Assembly: GCA_002492465.1 (NCBI GenBank)
Contig: DKYT01000063.1
Span: 1 to 18,161, forward strand
Direction of reading: 5' to 3'
DNA from: Lachnospiraceae bacterium UBA7093
Lineage (GTDB): Bacteria; Bacillota; Clostridia; Lachnospirales; Lachnospiraceae
DNA length: 18,161 bases
Shown here: positions 6,022-12,360 of the stretch, piece after piece
Numbering within the stretch: position 1 is the stretch's first letter
Layout of the letters: each line of letters starts with the position of its first letter
Translations under genes and position numbers: made by a program
The notes under the pieces: generated by a model
Database searches by the model: none
What the model was told of the DNA's origin: nothing
Seen by the model: the letters and a program-made list of their open reading frames with translations, nothing else

Positions 6022-6447
6022 ATGGCAAAGAAAGTAGAAGGATACATTAAGTTACAGATCCCTGCTGGTAAAGCTACACCAGCGCCCCCGGTTGGTCCCG
6101 CACTTGGACAGCATGGGGTTAACATTGTTGAATTTACCAAACAGTTCAACGCAAGAACGGCAGATAAGGGCGATCTGATCATTCCTGTCGTTATCACAGT
6201 ATATGCGGACAGAAGTTTCAGTTTTGTTACGAAAACTCCCCCCGCTGCAGTACTTCTTAAAAAAGCATGCAACTTGAAATCCGGTTCGGCAGCACCCAAC
6301 AAGACCAAGGTTGCGACCATCTCCAAGGCAAAGCTTCAGGAGATTGCAGAGATGAAAATGCCGGATTTGAATGCAGCAAACCTGGAGTCAGCTATGAGTA
6401 TGATCGCAGGTACAGCAAGAAGTATGGGTATCACAGTAGAGGATTAA
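6022..6447 (+). CDS. rplK: 50S ribosomal protein L11
   Basis: This encodes 141 residues, the standard length. The N-terminal domain carries the PAGKATPAPPVGPALGQHG loop that meets thiostrepton-type drugs and elongation factors. The C-terminal domain (about 75-141, including AAVLLKKA and the final IAGTARSMGITVE) binds the GTPase-centre rRNA. TAGGAGGTG (6008-6016) precedes the ATG. L11 is needed for factor-dependent GTPase activity and for RelA activation. It is paired with rplA downstream, with L1-type RNA elements ahead of both genes. Confidence 0.98.
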   Translation: MAKKVEGYIKLQIPAGKATPAPPVGPALGQHGVNIVEFTKQFNARTADKGDLIIPVVITVYADRSFSFVTKTPPAAVLLKKACNLKSGSAAPNKTKVATISKAKLQEIAEMKMPDLNAANLESAMSMIAGTARSMGITVED

Positions 6448-6467
6448 GGGACAAATAAATTTGTAGA

Positions 6468-6506
6468 GTGGGAGGCGCTGGAGAAAGCCCACGCCGATTG
6501 AACCAT
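6468..6506 (+). promoter_or_regulatory. second L1-stalk-like RNA element before rplA
   Basis: TGG (6469-6471) pairs with CCA (6503-6505); then GA faces GATTGAA; then GGCG (6474-6477) pairs with CGCC (6492-6495) and TGG with CCA around a short loop. The GTGGGAGGC ... GCCGA ... TTGAA ... CCA order follows the 23S L1-stalk sequence very closely. It ends one base before the rplA Shine-Dalgarno sequence (AGGAGGA, 6507-6513), so bound L1 would hinder initiation. An alternative GTGGG/CCCAC pairing is also possible. Function is inferred from the rRNA likeness. Confidence 0.6.
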
Positions 6507-6519
6507 AGGAGGAATAATA

Positions 6520-7209
6520 ATGAAACATGGAAAGAAATATATAGAGGCGGCAAAACAGGTTGACCGTACCGTTGCATATGAGCCTAATGAGGCGATTGCG
6601 CTGGTTAAGAAGACAGCGGTTGCAAAATTTGATGAAACGATTGAAGTTCACATCAGAACAGGCTGCGACGGACGTCATGCGGAACAGCAGATCCGTGGTG
6701 CGGTTGTGCTTCCTAACGGTACAGGTAAGGATGTCAAGGTGCTGGTATTTGCAAAGGGCGACAAGGTGAACGAGGCGGAAGCTGCCGGAGCTGATTATGT
6801 AGGCGGCGATGAGCTGATCCCCAAGATCCAGAATGACGGATGGCTTGATTTCGATGTGGTTGTTGCAACACCCGATATGATGGGTATTGTAGGTCGCTTA
6901 GGTAAGATCTTAGGACCCAAGGGCTTGATGCCCAACCCCAAGGCGGGTACGGTTACAATGGATGTAACCAAGGCGATCAATGATATTAAGGCTGGTAAGA
7001 TCGAGTACAGACTTGACCGCTCCAACATTGTTCATGTGCCTATCGGAAAGGCTTCCTTTGAGGAAGCGAAGCTTCAGGAGAACTTTGACGCGCTGATGGA
7101 AGCGATTGTAAAGGCAAAACCGTCAGCCCTTAAAGGTCAGTATTTAAGAAGCATTACACTGACCTCTACCATGGGACCTGGCGTAAGAGTCAGTGTTGCC
7201 AAGTTCTAA
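6520..7209 (+). CDS. rplA: 50S ribosomal protein L1
   Basis: This encodes 229 residues, the normal length. Family signatures are clear: YEPNEAIALVKKTAVAKFDET near the N-terminus, the GRLGKILGPKGLMPNPKAGT motif (about 128-147) and KPSALKGQYLRSITLTSTMGPG near the end. L1 forms the mobile stalk that helps release tRNA from the E site and, in well-studied bacteria, represses its own operon. AGGAGGA lies 6 bp before the ATG and the L1-like RNA element abuts it. A terminator follows, so rpmG to rplA appears to be one transcription unit. Confidence 0.98.
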   Translation: MKHGKKYIEAAKQVDRTVAYEPNEAIALVKKTAVAKFDETIEVHIRTGCDGRHAEQQIRGAVVLPNGTGKDVKVLVFAKGDKVNEAEAAGADYVGGDELIPKIQNDGWLDFDVVVATPDMMGIVGRLGKILGPKGLMPNPKAGTVTMDVTKAINDIKAGKIEYRLDRSNIVHVPIGKASFEEAKLQENFDALMEAIVKAKPSALKGQYLRSITLTSTMGPGVRVSVAKF

Positions 7210-7228
7210 TACAAAAGAATTGTATCAG

Positions 7229-7266
7229 AAAGCCGTTCATTTCATTTATGAAGTGAGCGGCTTTTT
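7229..7266 (+). terminator. rho-independent terminator after rplA
   Basis: AAAGCCG (7229-7235) pairs with CGGCTTT (7258-7264). Two inner stems, TCA/TGA and TCAT/ATGA, extend the hairpin, and a T-run follows (7262-7266). It ends the rpmG-to-rplA transcript and separates it from the CapA-like gene. Confidence 0.9.
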
Positions 7267-7270
7267 CTTA

Positions 7271-7390
7271 CGATAAGCCGACCTGCGAAGCGCGGAGGCG
7301 TTCGTTGCGATAAGCCGACTTGCGAAGCACGAGGCGTTCGTTGCGATAAGCCGACCCGCGGAGCGCGAGGCGTTCGTTGCGATAAACCAC
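7271..7390. repeat. tandem array of three 36-37 bp hairpin repeats plus a partial fourth
   Basis: Copies lie at 7271-7307, 7308-7343 and 7344-7379, with a degenerate start at 7380-7390. Each begins CGATAAGCCGAC and ends GAGGCGTTCGTTG. Within each copy GCC pairs with GGC and GCG with CGC or CAC around a three-base loop, giving a short hairpin. The array starts 4 bp after the terminator T-run. A diverged fifth copy lies after rplL at 10078. This is a dispersed, REP-like family. Open frames across it encode only repeated short peptides and are not credited as genes. Confidence 0.9.
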
Positions 7391-7392
7391 AT

Positions 7393-7421
7393 TTGGCATA
7401 ATGGAAAGAATGTGCTATTCT
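7393..7421 (+). promoter_or_regulatory. candidate promoter of the CapA-like gene
   Basis: TTGGCA (7393-7398) and TATTCT (7416-7421) are 17 bp apart. The expected start of transcription, about 7428, coincides with the ATG at 7429, and there is no Shine-Dalgarno sequence. The message would be leaderless, or the true start is Met8 (7450), or the promoter call is wrong. Confidence 0.45.
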
Positions 7422-7428
7422 TATAGAT

Positions 7429-8727
7429 ATGAAAAAAAGAAAAAAGCAAATGTCAGGAAGAGCTAAAAAGAGAATAAAAACCAGATCTGGCAGACGGCTG
7501 GCGCCGGTCTTTTGGACGACCCTCTGTATTGTTCTTTTCGCTGGGACGGTTGGAATTTTAATTTTGAAAGTGCTTTCTCCAAAGAAGGAGAGCGTGGAAG
7601 TGTTTGTGGCGTCCACAGAGCGACAGGAGCAGCATTTGAATCCGGAGGGAGAAGTAATCCGGGAGGAGGAATCGAAAGCGGAGGATGCAGCTCCTTCCCG
7701 GTATGCCGGTGAACTTTCAGATCAGGAATACATGAAGGAGCACAATATTTTTGCCTGGGAAGCCAGCAGGGAGGACGTGGTGACCCTGGGATTTGTGGGG
7801 GACTTCCTTCTGGATGATGAATATGCGATTATGGCGAATCTTTTAAGACGGGGCGGAACCATAGATCAGGGGATTTCTGGGCCTCTTATTACGCAAATGC
7901 TGGGAGTCGATATTCTGGTGGCAAACAATGAGTTTCCTTTCACCGACAGGGGAACTCCCACGGAGGGAAAGACCTATACCTTTCGCGCTGATACAAGGGC
8001 GGCAGCGTATCTCCATGATATGGGGGTGGACGTGGCGGTGCTTGCCAATAACCATATTTATGATTTTGGAGAAGTAGGGCTATTAGATACTTTGGATACT
8101 TTGGAAAACGCGGGGATACCGAAGGTGGGAGCGGGGAGAAATCTGGAGGAAGCTTCAGCCCCCCTTTACTTTATTGTGAATGATATGAAAATTGCAGTGG
8201 TTGCCGCTACCCAGATTGAAAGGCTGGACAATCCGGACACAAAGGGGGCGACGGAAAACAGCCCGGGGGTGTTTCGGTGTTTGAATCCGGACAGGCTCTG
8301 CGAGACCGTGAGAAAGGCAAAGGAAAACAGCGATTTCGTGATTGTGTACATCCACTGGGGGACGGAGAACCAGAGCGATCCGGACTGGGCGCAGCTGGAT
8401 CAGGCGCCGAAGATTGCAGAAGCGGGGGCGGATCTGATTATCGGAGATCATCCTCATTGCCTTCAGGGGATTACCTATTTTGGGGAAACGCCGGTGATTT
8501 ATAGCATGGGAAATTTTTGGTTTAATTCTAAAACCATGGATACGGGAATGGTGCAGGTGACGATCGGTCGGGAAGGGCTTGAGAGCTTTCAATTTGTGCC
8601 TGCTATTCAGTCTGACAGTAAGGTGGATCTTGCCTATGGAGGGGATAAGGACAGGATTCTCGCCTATATGCGGGAACTGTCGCCGGAGGTGAGCATCGAT
8701 GAAGAAGGGTTTGTGAAAAAAAGATAG
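7429..8727 (+). CDS. CapA-family membrane-anchored metallophosphatase-like protein
   Basis: This encodes 432 residues. A very basic N-terminus (1-25) and one transmembrane helix (27-46) anchor it, with the rest outside the cell. After an acidic linker (50-115) comes a PGA_cap/CapA metallophosphatase domain: GD at 124-125, VANNEFPF near 166-173, ANNHIYDFG with Asn208-His209 and Asp212, IHWG with His309, and GDHPHC with Asp340-His343. These are the expected metal-site residues. CapA/PgsA takes part in poly-gamma-glutamate capsule export in Bacillus, but no pgsB or pgsC partner is near, and many clostridial relatives have unknown roles in the envelope. No good ribosome binding site precedes the ATG; Met8 is an alternative start. 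Confidence 0.85.
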   Translation: MKKRKKQMSGRAKKRIKTRSGRRLAPVFWTTLCIVLFAGTVGILILKVLSPKKESVEVFVASTERQEQHLNPEGEVIREEESKAEDAAPSRYAGELSDQEYMKEHNIFAWEASREDVVTLGFVGDFLLDDEYAIMANLLRRGGTIDQGISGPLITQMLGVDILVANNEFPFTDRGTPTEGKTYTFRADTRAAAYLHDMGVDVAVLANNHIYDFGEVGLLDTLDTLENAGIPKVGAGRNLEEASAPLYFIVNDMKIAVVAATQIERLDNPDTKGATENSPGVFRCLNPDRLCETVRKAKENSDFVIVYIHWGTENQSDPDWAQLDQAPKIAEAGADLIIGDHPHCLQGITYFGETPVIYSMGNFWFNSKTMDTGMVQVTIGREGLESFQFVPAIQSDSKVDLAYGGDKDRILAYMRELSPEVSIDEEGFVKKR

Positions 8728-8757
8728 AAACGGCATTCTGATTCATACAAAATATTC

Positions 8758-8786
8758 TTGACATAAGCTGTGGGATATGATACCTT
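8758..8786 (+). promoter_or_regulatory. promoter of rplJ-rplL
   Basis: TTGACA (8758-8763) is perfect, and TACCTT (8781-8786) follows after 17 bp with an upstream TGA that makes an extended -10 (TGnTACCTT). Transcription should begin near 8793, at the edge of the L10 leader. The rplJL unit therefore has its own promoter, separate from rplK-rplA. Confidence 0.7.
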
Positions 8787-8794
8787 TAAAAAGG

Positions 8795-8930
8795 TCATTT
8801 TGACCATGCCGAAGACAGCAGGTGTCCGAAAGGCTTGTAGAAGCAGATCAGGACGTAAGCATAGCGCCTGCCGAGGAAAGAGTTTATGTGATGATAGATT
8901 CTGCCCTTCCGTCTTTGGAAGGGCTTTTTT
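8795..8930 (+). ncRNA. ribosomal protein L10 leader
   Basis: The leader shows the L10-leader signatures: CCGAAGACAGCAGGTG, GTCCGAAAGGCTT, AGAAGCAGATCAGGACGTAAGC and CGCCTGCCGAGG. GCAGGTG (8818-8824) pairs with CGCCTGC (8865-8871), and GTCC (8824-8827) with GGAC (8851-8854), around an inner GCTT/AAGC stem. The 3' end is an intrinsic terminator. In Bacillus subtilis the L10-L12 complex binds such a leader and promotes termination, so excess L10 would shut off rplJ-rplL. Distance, order and terminator support the same mechanism here. Confidence 0.9.
8903..8930 (+). terminator. attenuator in the L10 leader
   Basis: GCCCTTCC (8903-8910) pairs perfectly with GGAAGGGC (8917-8924), followed by six T. 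It lies 18 bp before the rplJ ribosome binding site. GCCGAA (8808-8813) could pair with TTCGGC (8929-8934), which overlaps the end of the T-run. Confidence 0.92.
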
Positions 8931-8961
8931 CGGCGTTAAAATCTAACAGGAGGTAAAGAAA

Positions 8962-9552
8962 GTGGCAAAAGTTGAATTGAAACAACCTATCGTTGAAGAG
9001 ATTTCTGCTTGTATCAAGGATGCGCAGTCTGTTGTTCTTGTGGATTATCGTGGACTTACAGTGGAACAGGATACCAACCTTCGTAAGCAGCTTCGTGAAG
9101 CGGGCATTACTTACAAGGTTTACAAGAACACCATGATGAATTTTGCATTCAAGGGAACGGATTGTGAAAGCCTTGCACCTTATCTGGAAGGCCCCAGCGC
9201 AATTGCAGTTTCTACCACAGATGCGACAGCGCCTGCAAGAATTCTTTGCAAATTTGCGAAGGATGCAAGCAAGCTGGAAGTGAAAGGCGGCATTGTTGAA
9301 GGAACGGCATATGATGCACAGGGCATTGCAGAAATCGCAAAGATCCCTTCAAGAGAAGAATTACTTTCCAAGTTGCTGGGAAGCATTCAGTCTCCTATTA
9401 CAAACTTCGCGCGTGTTATGAACCAGCTGGCTGAAAAAGGCGGCGCAGGCGCATGCGAAGCTCCGGAGGCAAAGGAGGAAGAAGCTCCTGCAGCAGCGGA
9501 GGCACCCGCAGAAGAAGCTCTCGCAGCAGAGGAAGCGCCTGTGGCAGAGTAA
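8962..9552 (+). CDS. rplJ: 50S ribosomal protein L10
   Basis: This starts at GTG, 5 bp after AGGAGGTAAA; the encoded MAKVELKQPIVEEI is the usual L10 N-terminus. The rRNA-binding domain (about 1-135) includes VLVDYRGLTVEQ, LRKQLREAG and YKVYKNTM. The helix near 135-165 (REELLSKLLGSIQSPITNFARVMNQL) would carry L7/L12 dimers. The protein is 196 residues, longer than the usual 165-175, because of an Ala/Glu/Pro-rich tail of about 35 residues. Such low-complexity tails occur in several Clostridia. L10 anchors the L12 stalk and regulates its own leader. rplL follows. Confidence 0.97.
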   Translation: MAKVELKQPIVEEISACIKDAQSVVLVDYRGLTVEQDTNLRKQLREAGITYKVYKNTMMNFAFKGTDCESLAPYLEGPSAIAVSTTDATAPARILCKFAKDASKLEVKGGIVEGTAYDAQGIAEIAKIPSREELLSKLLGSIQSPITNFARVMNQLAEKGGAGACEAPEAKEEEAPAAAEAPAEEALAAEEAPVAE

Positions 9553-9626
9553 GTTCCCAGGCAGGACAAACAGGCAACACTGAAACATGAAACAGAAACA
9601 ACAATCATAAAATGGAGGAAATGAAA

Positions 9627-10004
9627 ATGGCAAAGTTATCCACACAGGAAATAATCGACGCTATCAAAGAGTTAACAGTATTAGAATTAAACGATCTTGT
9701 AAAAGCTTGTGAAGAAGAGTTCGGCGTATCTGCAGCAGCAGGCGTTGTAGTTGCAGCGGCAGCAGGCGATGCAGGCGCAGCAGCAGAGGAGAAGACAGAG
9801 TTTGACGTAGAGCTTACCGAAGTAGGTCCTAACAAGGTTAAAGTTATTAAGGTGGTTCGTGAAGCTACCGGTCTTGGTCTGAAGGAAGCTAAGGATCTGG
9901 TAGATGCAGCTCCTAAGACACTGAAGGAAGGCGCATCTAAGGAAGAAGCTGATGATCTTAAGGCTAAGCTGGAAGCTGAAGGCGCTAAGGTTACATTAAA
10001 GTAA
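9627..10004 (+). CDS. rplL: 50S ribosomal protein L7/L12
   Basis: This encodes 125 residues. The ATG at 9627 is chosen because GGAGGAA (9614-9620) lies 6 bp before it and MAKLSTQEII is the standard N-terminus; an in-frame ATG at 9612 would place the binding site inside the gene. The N-terminal dimerisation helices are residues 1-33, an Ala/Gly hinge spans about 36-58, and the C-terminal factor-binding domain (about 59-125) has the VKVIKVVREATGLGLKEAKDLVDAAP signature. L7/L12 recruits translational GTPases. A strong terminator follows, so rplJ-rplL is closed as a unit before the accessory cassette. Confidence 0.97.
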   Translation: MAKLSTQEIIDAIKELTVLELNDLVKACEEEFGVSAAAGVVVAAAAGDAGAAAEEKTEFDVELTEVGPNKVKVIKVVREATGLGLKEAKDLVDAAPKTLKEGASKEEADDLKAKLEAEGAKVTLK

Positions 10005-10033
10005 TAAGAAGCCAATTAGATCTGAAACGAAAG

Positions 10034-10076
10034 ATCGGCTGCGCGCTTGCGTTTGCAAGGTGCAGCCGATTTTTTT
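10034..10076 (+). terminator. rho-independent terminator after rplL
   Basis: ATCGGCTGC (10034-10042) pairs perfectly with GCAGCCGAT (10062-10070); an inner CTTGC/GCAAG stem extends it, and a T-run (10070-10076) follows. Its strength implies that rpoB does not depend on read-through from the rplJ promoter. Confidence 0.93.
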
Positions 10077-10077
10077 A

Positions 10078-10107
10078 CGATAAGCCGCTTCGCAAAGCGT
10101 GGCGGCG
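10078..10107. repeat. dispersed hairpin repeat, diverged single copy
   Basis: It begins CGATAAGCCG like the array at 7271, directly after a terminator T-run. GCCGC pairs with GCGGC and CGC with GCG around AAA, so the fold is kept although the sequence differs from the tandem copies. Confidence 0.75.
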
Positions 10108-10126
10108 TCTGCTGTTTAGAATGGAG

Positions 10127-10455
10127 TAACAGTTCAGCCCAGTCGCAAGGGGCAGAAGCCTATCTGTGTTCTGGTTTTGCACCTCGGGAACCTGCATCTT
10201 TTCCAAGCTTGTCTACGAATTGGATTTCACTAACAGAATGCGAGAATTTTTTTAAACTGATCGGGTCAGAGCCAGCGGCATCCATGCCACGAGGCTCTTA
10301 AAACCGCCGTCCTGGCGGTTTTGCCCTCGTTACAGGAGCATTTTGTAAGTGAAATTACCAATTCTCCGCCAAAGCTTGGAAAAGATGCAGGTTCCCGAGG
10401 TGTAAAACCAGAACATAGATAGGCTTCTGCCCCTTGCGGCTGGGCTGAACTGTTA
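10127..10455. repeat. 329-bp element with 84-nt inverted arms (MITE-like or structured RNA)
   Basis: The left arm (10127-10210) matches the reverse complement of the right arm (10372-10455) at 81 of 84 positions, and the weaker likeness continues inward (GAATTGG, ATTTCACT, AATGC). The centre holds two more hairpins: 10268-10298 (AGAGCC/GGCTCT outside, GGCAT/ATGCC inside) and 10300-10322 (AAAACCGCC/GGCGGTTTT), the latter terminator-like. AATGGAG flanks the element on the left (10120-10126) and lies 3 bp beyond it on the right (10459-10465), a possible target duplication. There is no transposase inside, so it would be a non-autonomous element if mobile. The one open frame (10047-10301) overlaps the terminator and the arm and is not credited. 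Confidence 0.85.
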
Positions 10456-10485
10456 CAAAATGGAGAATTAGTAATTATAGATTTA

Positions 10486-10514
10486 TTGACAAAACGGGAA
10501 ATGAGATATATAAT
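10486..10514 (+). promoter_or_regulatory. consensus promoter of the BlaI-like/M56 cassette
   Basis: Perfect TTGACA (10486-10491) and perfect TATAAT (10509-10514) with a 17-bp spacer. Transcription should start at about 10521, inside the operator that follows. It is a very strong promoter, as expected where a repressor normally holds it off. Confidence 0.9.
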
Positions 10515-10519
10515 TTATA

Positions 10520-10539
10520 CGTGTTACAAACGTAACACG
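10520..10539. promoter_or_regulatory. BlaI/MecI-type operator
   Basis: CGTGTTAC and GTAACACG form a perfect 8-bp inverted repeat around AAAC, placed over the transcription start. The core TTACAAACGTAA resembles the TACA/TGTA half-sites of BlaI/MecI operators. The nine bases TGTTACAAA also occur at 10451-10459, possibly a weaker second half-site upstream of the promoter. Confidence 0.75.
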
Positions 10540-10557
10540 GAGAAGAGGAAGATTATA

Positions 10558-10935
10558 ATGAGCACAATAAAGATTTCTGATGCTGAACTTGAAGTAATGA
10601 GCATACTTTGGCGAGAGAAACAGGCGGTATCGTTTAGTGATATTCGTATAGAGCTAAGCGATAAAATGGGTTGGGAGAAGTCTACAATTGCAACGCTTTT
10701 GAGAAGGTTACAGAAAAAGGGCGCTGTTTCGATCCAAGAGAAAGAGATTTATTACTACGTGCCTAATATAACAAAAGAAGATTATGCTATGAGCAGGAAA
10801 AGAAGTTTGATAGATAAATTTTATGATGGCAGTACAAAAAATTTTGTTGCAGCCCTCTGTCAAAAGGGGGAACTTACAGAAGCAGATATTGATGAACTAA
10901 AGATGTATTTCCGAATGGGGGACGAGAATAAATGA
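10558..10935 (+). CDS. BlaI/MecI-family transcriptional repressor
   Basis: This encodes 125 residues from the ATG at 10558, which follows GGAGAAGAGGAAG; an upstream in-frame ATG (10489) overlaps the promoter itself and is rejected. The N-terminal winged helix (about 4-72) has the family pattern: SDAELEVMSILW, a recognition helix near WEKSTIATLLRRL and the EIYYYVP wing. The C-terminal part (about 80-125) is the dimerisation region and contains Asn95-Phe96 in TKNFVAAL, matching the Asn-Phe bond cut during BlaI inactivation in Staphylococcus. It would repress its own operon at 10520-10539. Its stop overlaps the protease start by four bases (ATGA), so the two are coupled. Confidence 0.92.
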   Translation: MSTIKISDAELEVMSILWREKQAVSFSDIRIELSDKMGWEKSTIATLLRRLQKKGAVSIQEKEIYYYVPNITKEDYAMSRKRSLIDKFYDGSTKNFVAALCQKGELTEADIDELKMYFRMGDENK

Positions 10936-12266
10936 CCGTTGTTGAGGAATATTCTGTAGAGATAATTAAGGTCATTCTTTCGATGACATTTACGGGTAGT
11001 ATAATATCGTTCTTTTTATTTATTTTAAAACCTATTATAAAAGATAGGCTTCCTAAGTCATTCCAATATTATATGTGGTTTTCGGTAGTAATAGCTTTGA
11101 TGTTACCTGTATCAAAAATCGTTATGATTCCTATATCGAGTCATTCAGTAATGCCAATGAAATCAATGCATGATATTGTACAGTGGATTTCTGATACAGC
11201 ATCTGAAACGCCAATAAATCTTGTATTCACACCACAAAATGAAAAAGCCGCCCGGCAAATTGCTTATGTTCCAAGTATTGCAGTTATTTTATTTGTTTTT
11301 TGGCAATTAGGAATGATTCTGATGCTTGGCTTTAATAGTATATGTTATGTATCTTATGTTCGAAAGCTTAAGAAACATAATATAAGTGCAGAAAAGCAGG
11401 AAATAGAGTTGCTGAATCACCTGTTAAAAAGAAAAAACTCTCTGCAATTATATAAAAACCCAATAGTGGAATTACCTTTTTTAATTGGTTTCTTCCGTCC
11501 TGTGGTTATTTTGCCTGATAAAAAATACGAGGTTATGAAACTTCGGAATATTTTGATGCATGAAATTACACATATGCTCAGGTATGACATTGCTGTTAAG
11601 TGGTTACTAATTTTTTTAGGAGCAGTACACTGGTTTAATCCACTTGTTTATTTTGTGCGTCGGGAAATAAATAGAGCATGTGAATTAGCGTGTGATGAAG
11701 CTGTCATAAAGAGTTTTGATATTAGTGAAAAGCAACAATATGGCGACACTTTAATTGCAGTTGCAGCTGATTCAATAAGGAAAATGCCTCGTTCGATAAC
11801 TATGTTTGAAGAAAAAGAAAATTTGAAAGAAAGGTTAGGTGCTATTATGAAATATAAAAAGCATTCAAAAAGAACAATTATTGTAGCAAGCGTTATTTTA
11901 GTTACTGTTGTTTGTACTATTTTGGGGTTTAGCACATTACGTGGTGTAGAAAACAAACATAGCTATGCGGATAATTATCCTCTATCACAAGACCAAAAGA
12001 ATATTAAAGAGATTGAACTGAGAGATGCTCTTCGTAATTATGATGAAAAGAACATTGCTGAGGCATATGTGTTTTTAAGTGATTTGGATGGTGAAATTAC
12101 TAATGCCTACATAACTATTATATGTCAGGAAAAAAATCCTAATTCCGAAATGATGAATGGAATAAAATCTCTTGCATCTGAAGAACTGGGACTGTCTATC
12201 TCGAATATCTACATAGATTATATAGATTTCGAATCATTTACTTCAAATGAAAGTGTGAGTAAATGA
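10932..12266 (+). CDS. M56-family (BlaR1-like) membrane metalloprotease with an unusual ectodomain
   Basis: This encodes 444 residues. Predicted membrane spans lie at about 8-35, 44-66, 112-135, 223-243 and 315-336. The cytoplasmic gluzincin site is intact: HEITH with His210, Glu211, His214, and the downstream CELACDEAV with Glu251. This family cuts or triggers cutting of the partner repressor after an outside signal. The usual BlaR1 penicillin-binding sensor (about 250 residues with SxxK) is absent. Instead an external domain of only about 105 residues follows span 5; its strand-helix pattern ending SEELGLSISNIYIDYIDF loosely resembles ring-building domains of SpoIIIAG type (inference). It is therefore unlikely to sense beta-lactams directly. 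The gene is AT-rich compared with the flanking ribosomal genes. Confidence 0.9.
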   Translation: MTVVEEYSVEIIKVILSMTFTGSIISFFLFILKPIIKDRLPKSFQYYMWFSVVIALMLPVSKIVMIPISSHSVMPMKSMHDIVQWISDTASETPINLVFTPQNEKAARQIAYVPSIAVILFVFWQLGMILMLGFNSICYVSYVRKLKKHNISAEKQEIELLNHLLKRKNSLQLYKNPIVELPFLIGFFRPVVILPDKKYEVMKLRNILMHEITHMLRYDIAVKWLLIFLGAVHWFNPLVYFVRREINRACELACDEAVIKSFDISEKQQYGDTLIAVAADSIRKMPRSITMFEEKENLKERLGAIMKYKKHSKRTIIVASVILVTVVCTILGFSTLRGVENKHSYADNYPLSQDQKNIKEIELRDALRNYDEKNIAEAYVFLSDLDGEITNAYITIICQEKNPNSEMMNGIKSLASEELGLSISNIYIDYIDFESFTSNESVSK

Positions 12267-12360
12267 GTTGAGAAATAATTCATTATGAAGGGAGGAATGC
12301 TAAAGAAAATGTATTATCAAAAATAAGTAGTTGTTGGAATTGTTTTCGAAAGGAGAAGAA

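Noticed and set aside
7242..7616. Minus-strand open frame with repeated SQRTP/ATNAS peptides
   Set aside because: The repeats in the peptide come only from the tandem hairpin DNA repeats; it overlaps the rplA terminator and the CapA-like gene.
10047..10301. 84-residue open frame after rplL
   Set aside because: It starts inside the rplL terminator, runs through the hairpin repeat and one arm of the inverted-arm element, lacks a ribosome binding site and has no protein-like pattern.
10486..10557. N-terminal extension of the BlaI-like protein from ATG 10489
   Set aside because: It would overlap the -35 box and the transcription start, and BlaI proteins begin near the SDAELEVM segment.
12297..12326. 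Nine-codon open frame MLKKMYYQK after GGGAGG
   Set aside because: The spacing to the first ATG is 1 bp, and it is too short to credit. It could be a leader peptide or a decayed start of the next gene, but nothing else supports it.
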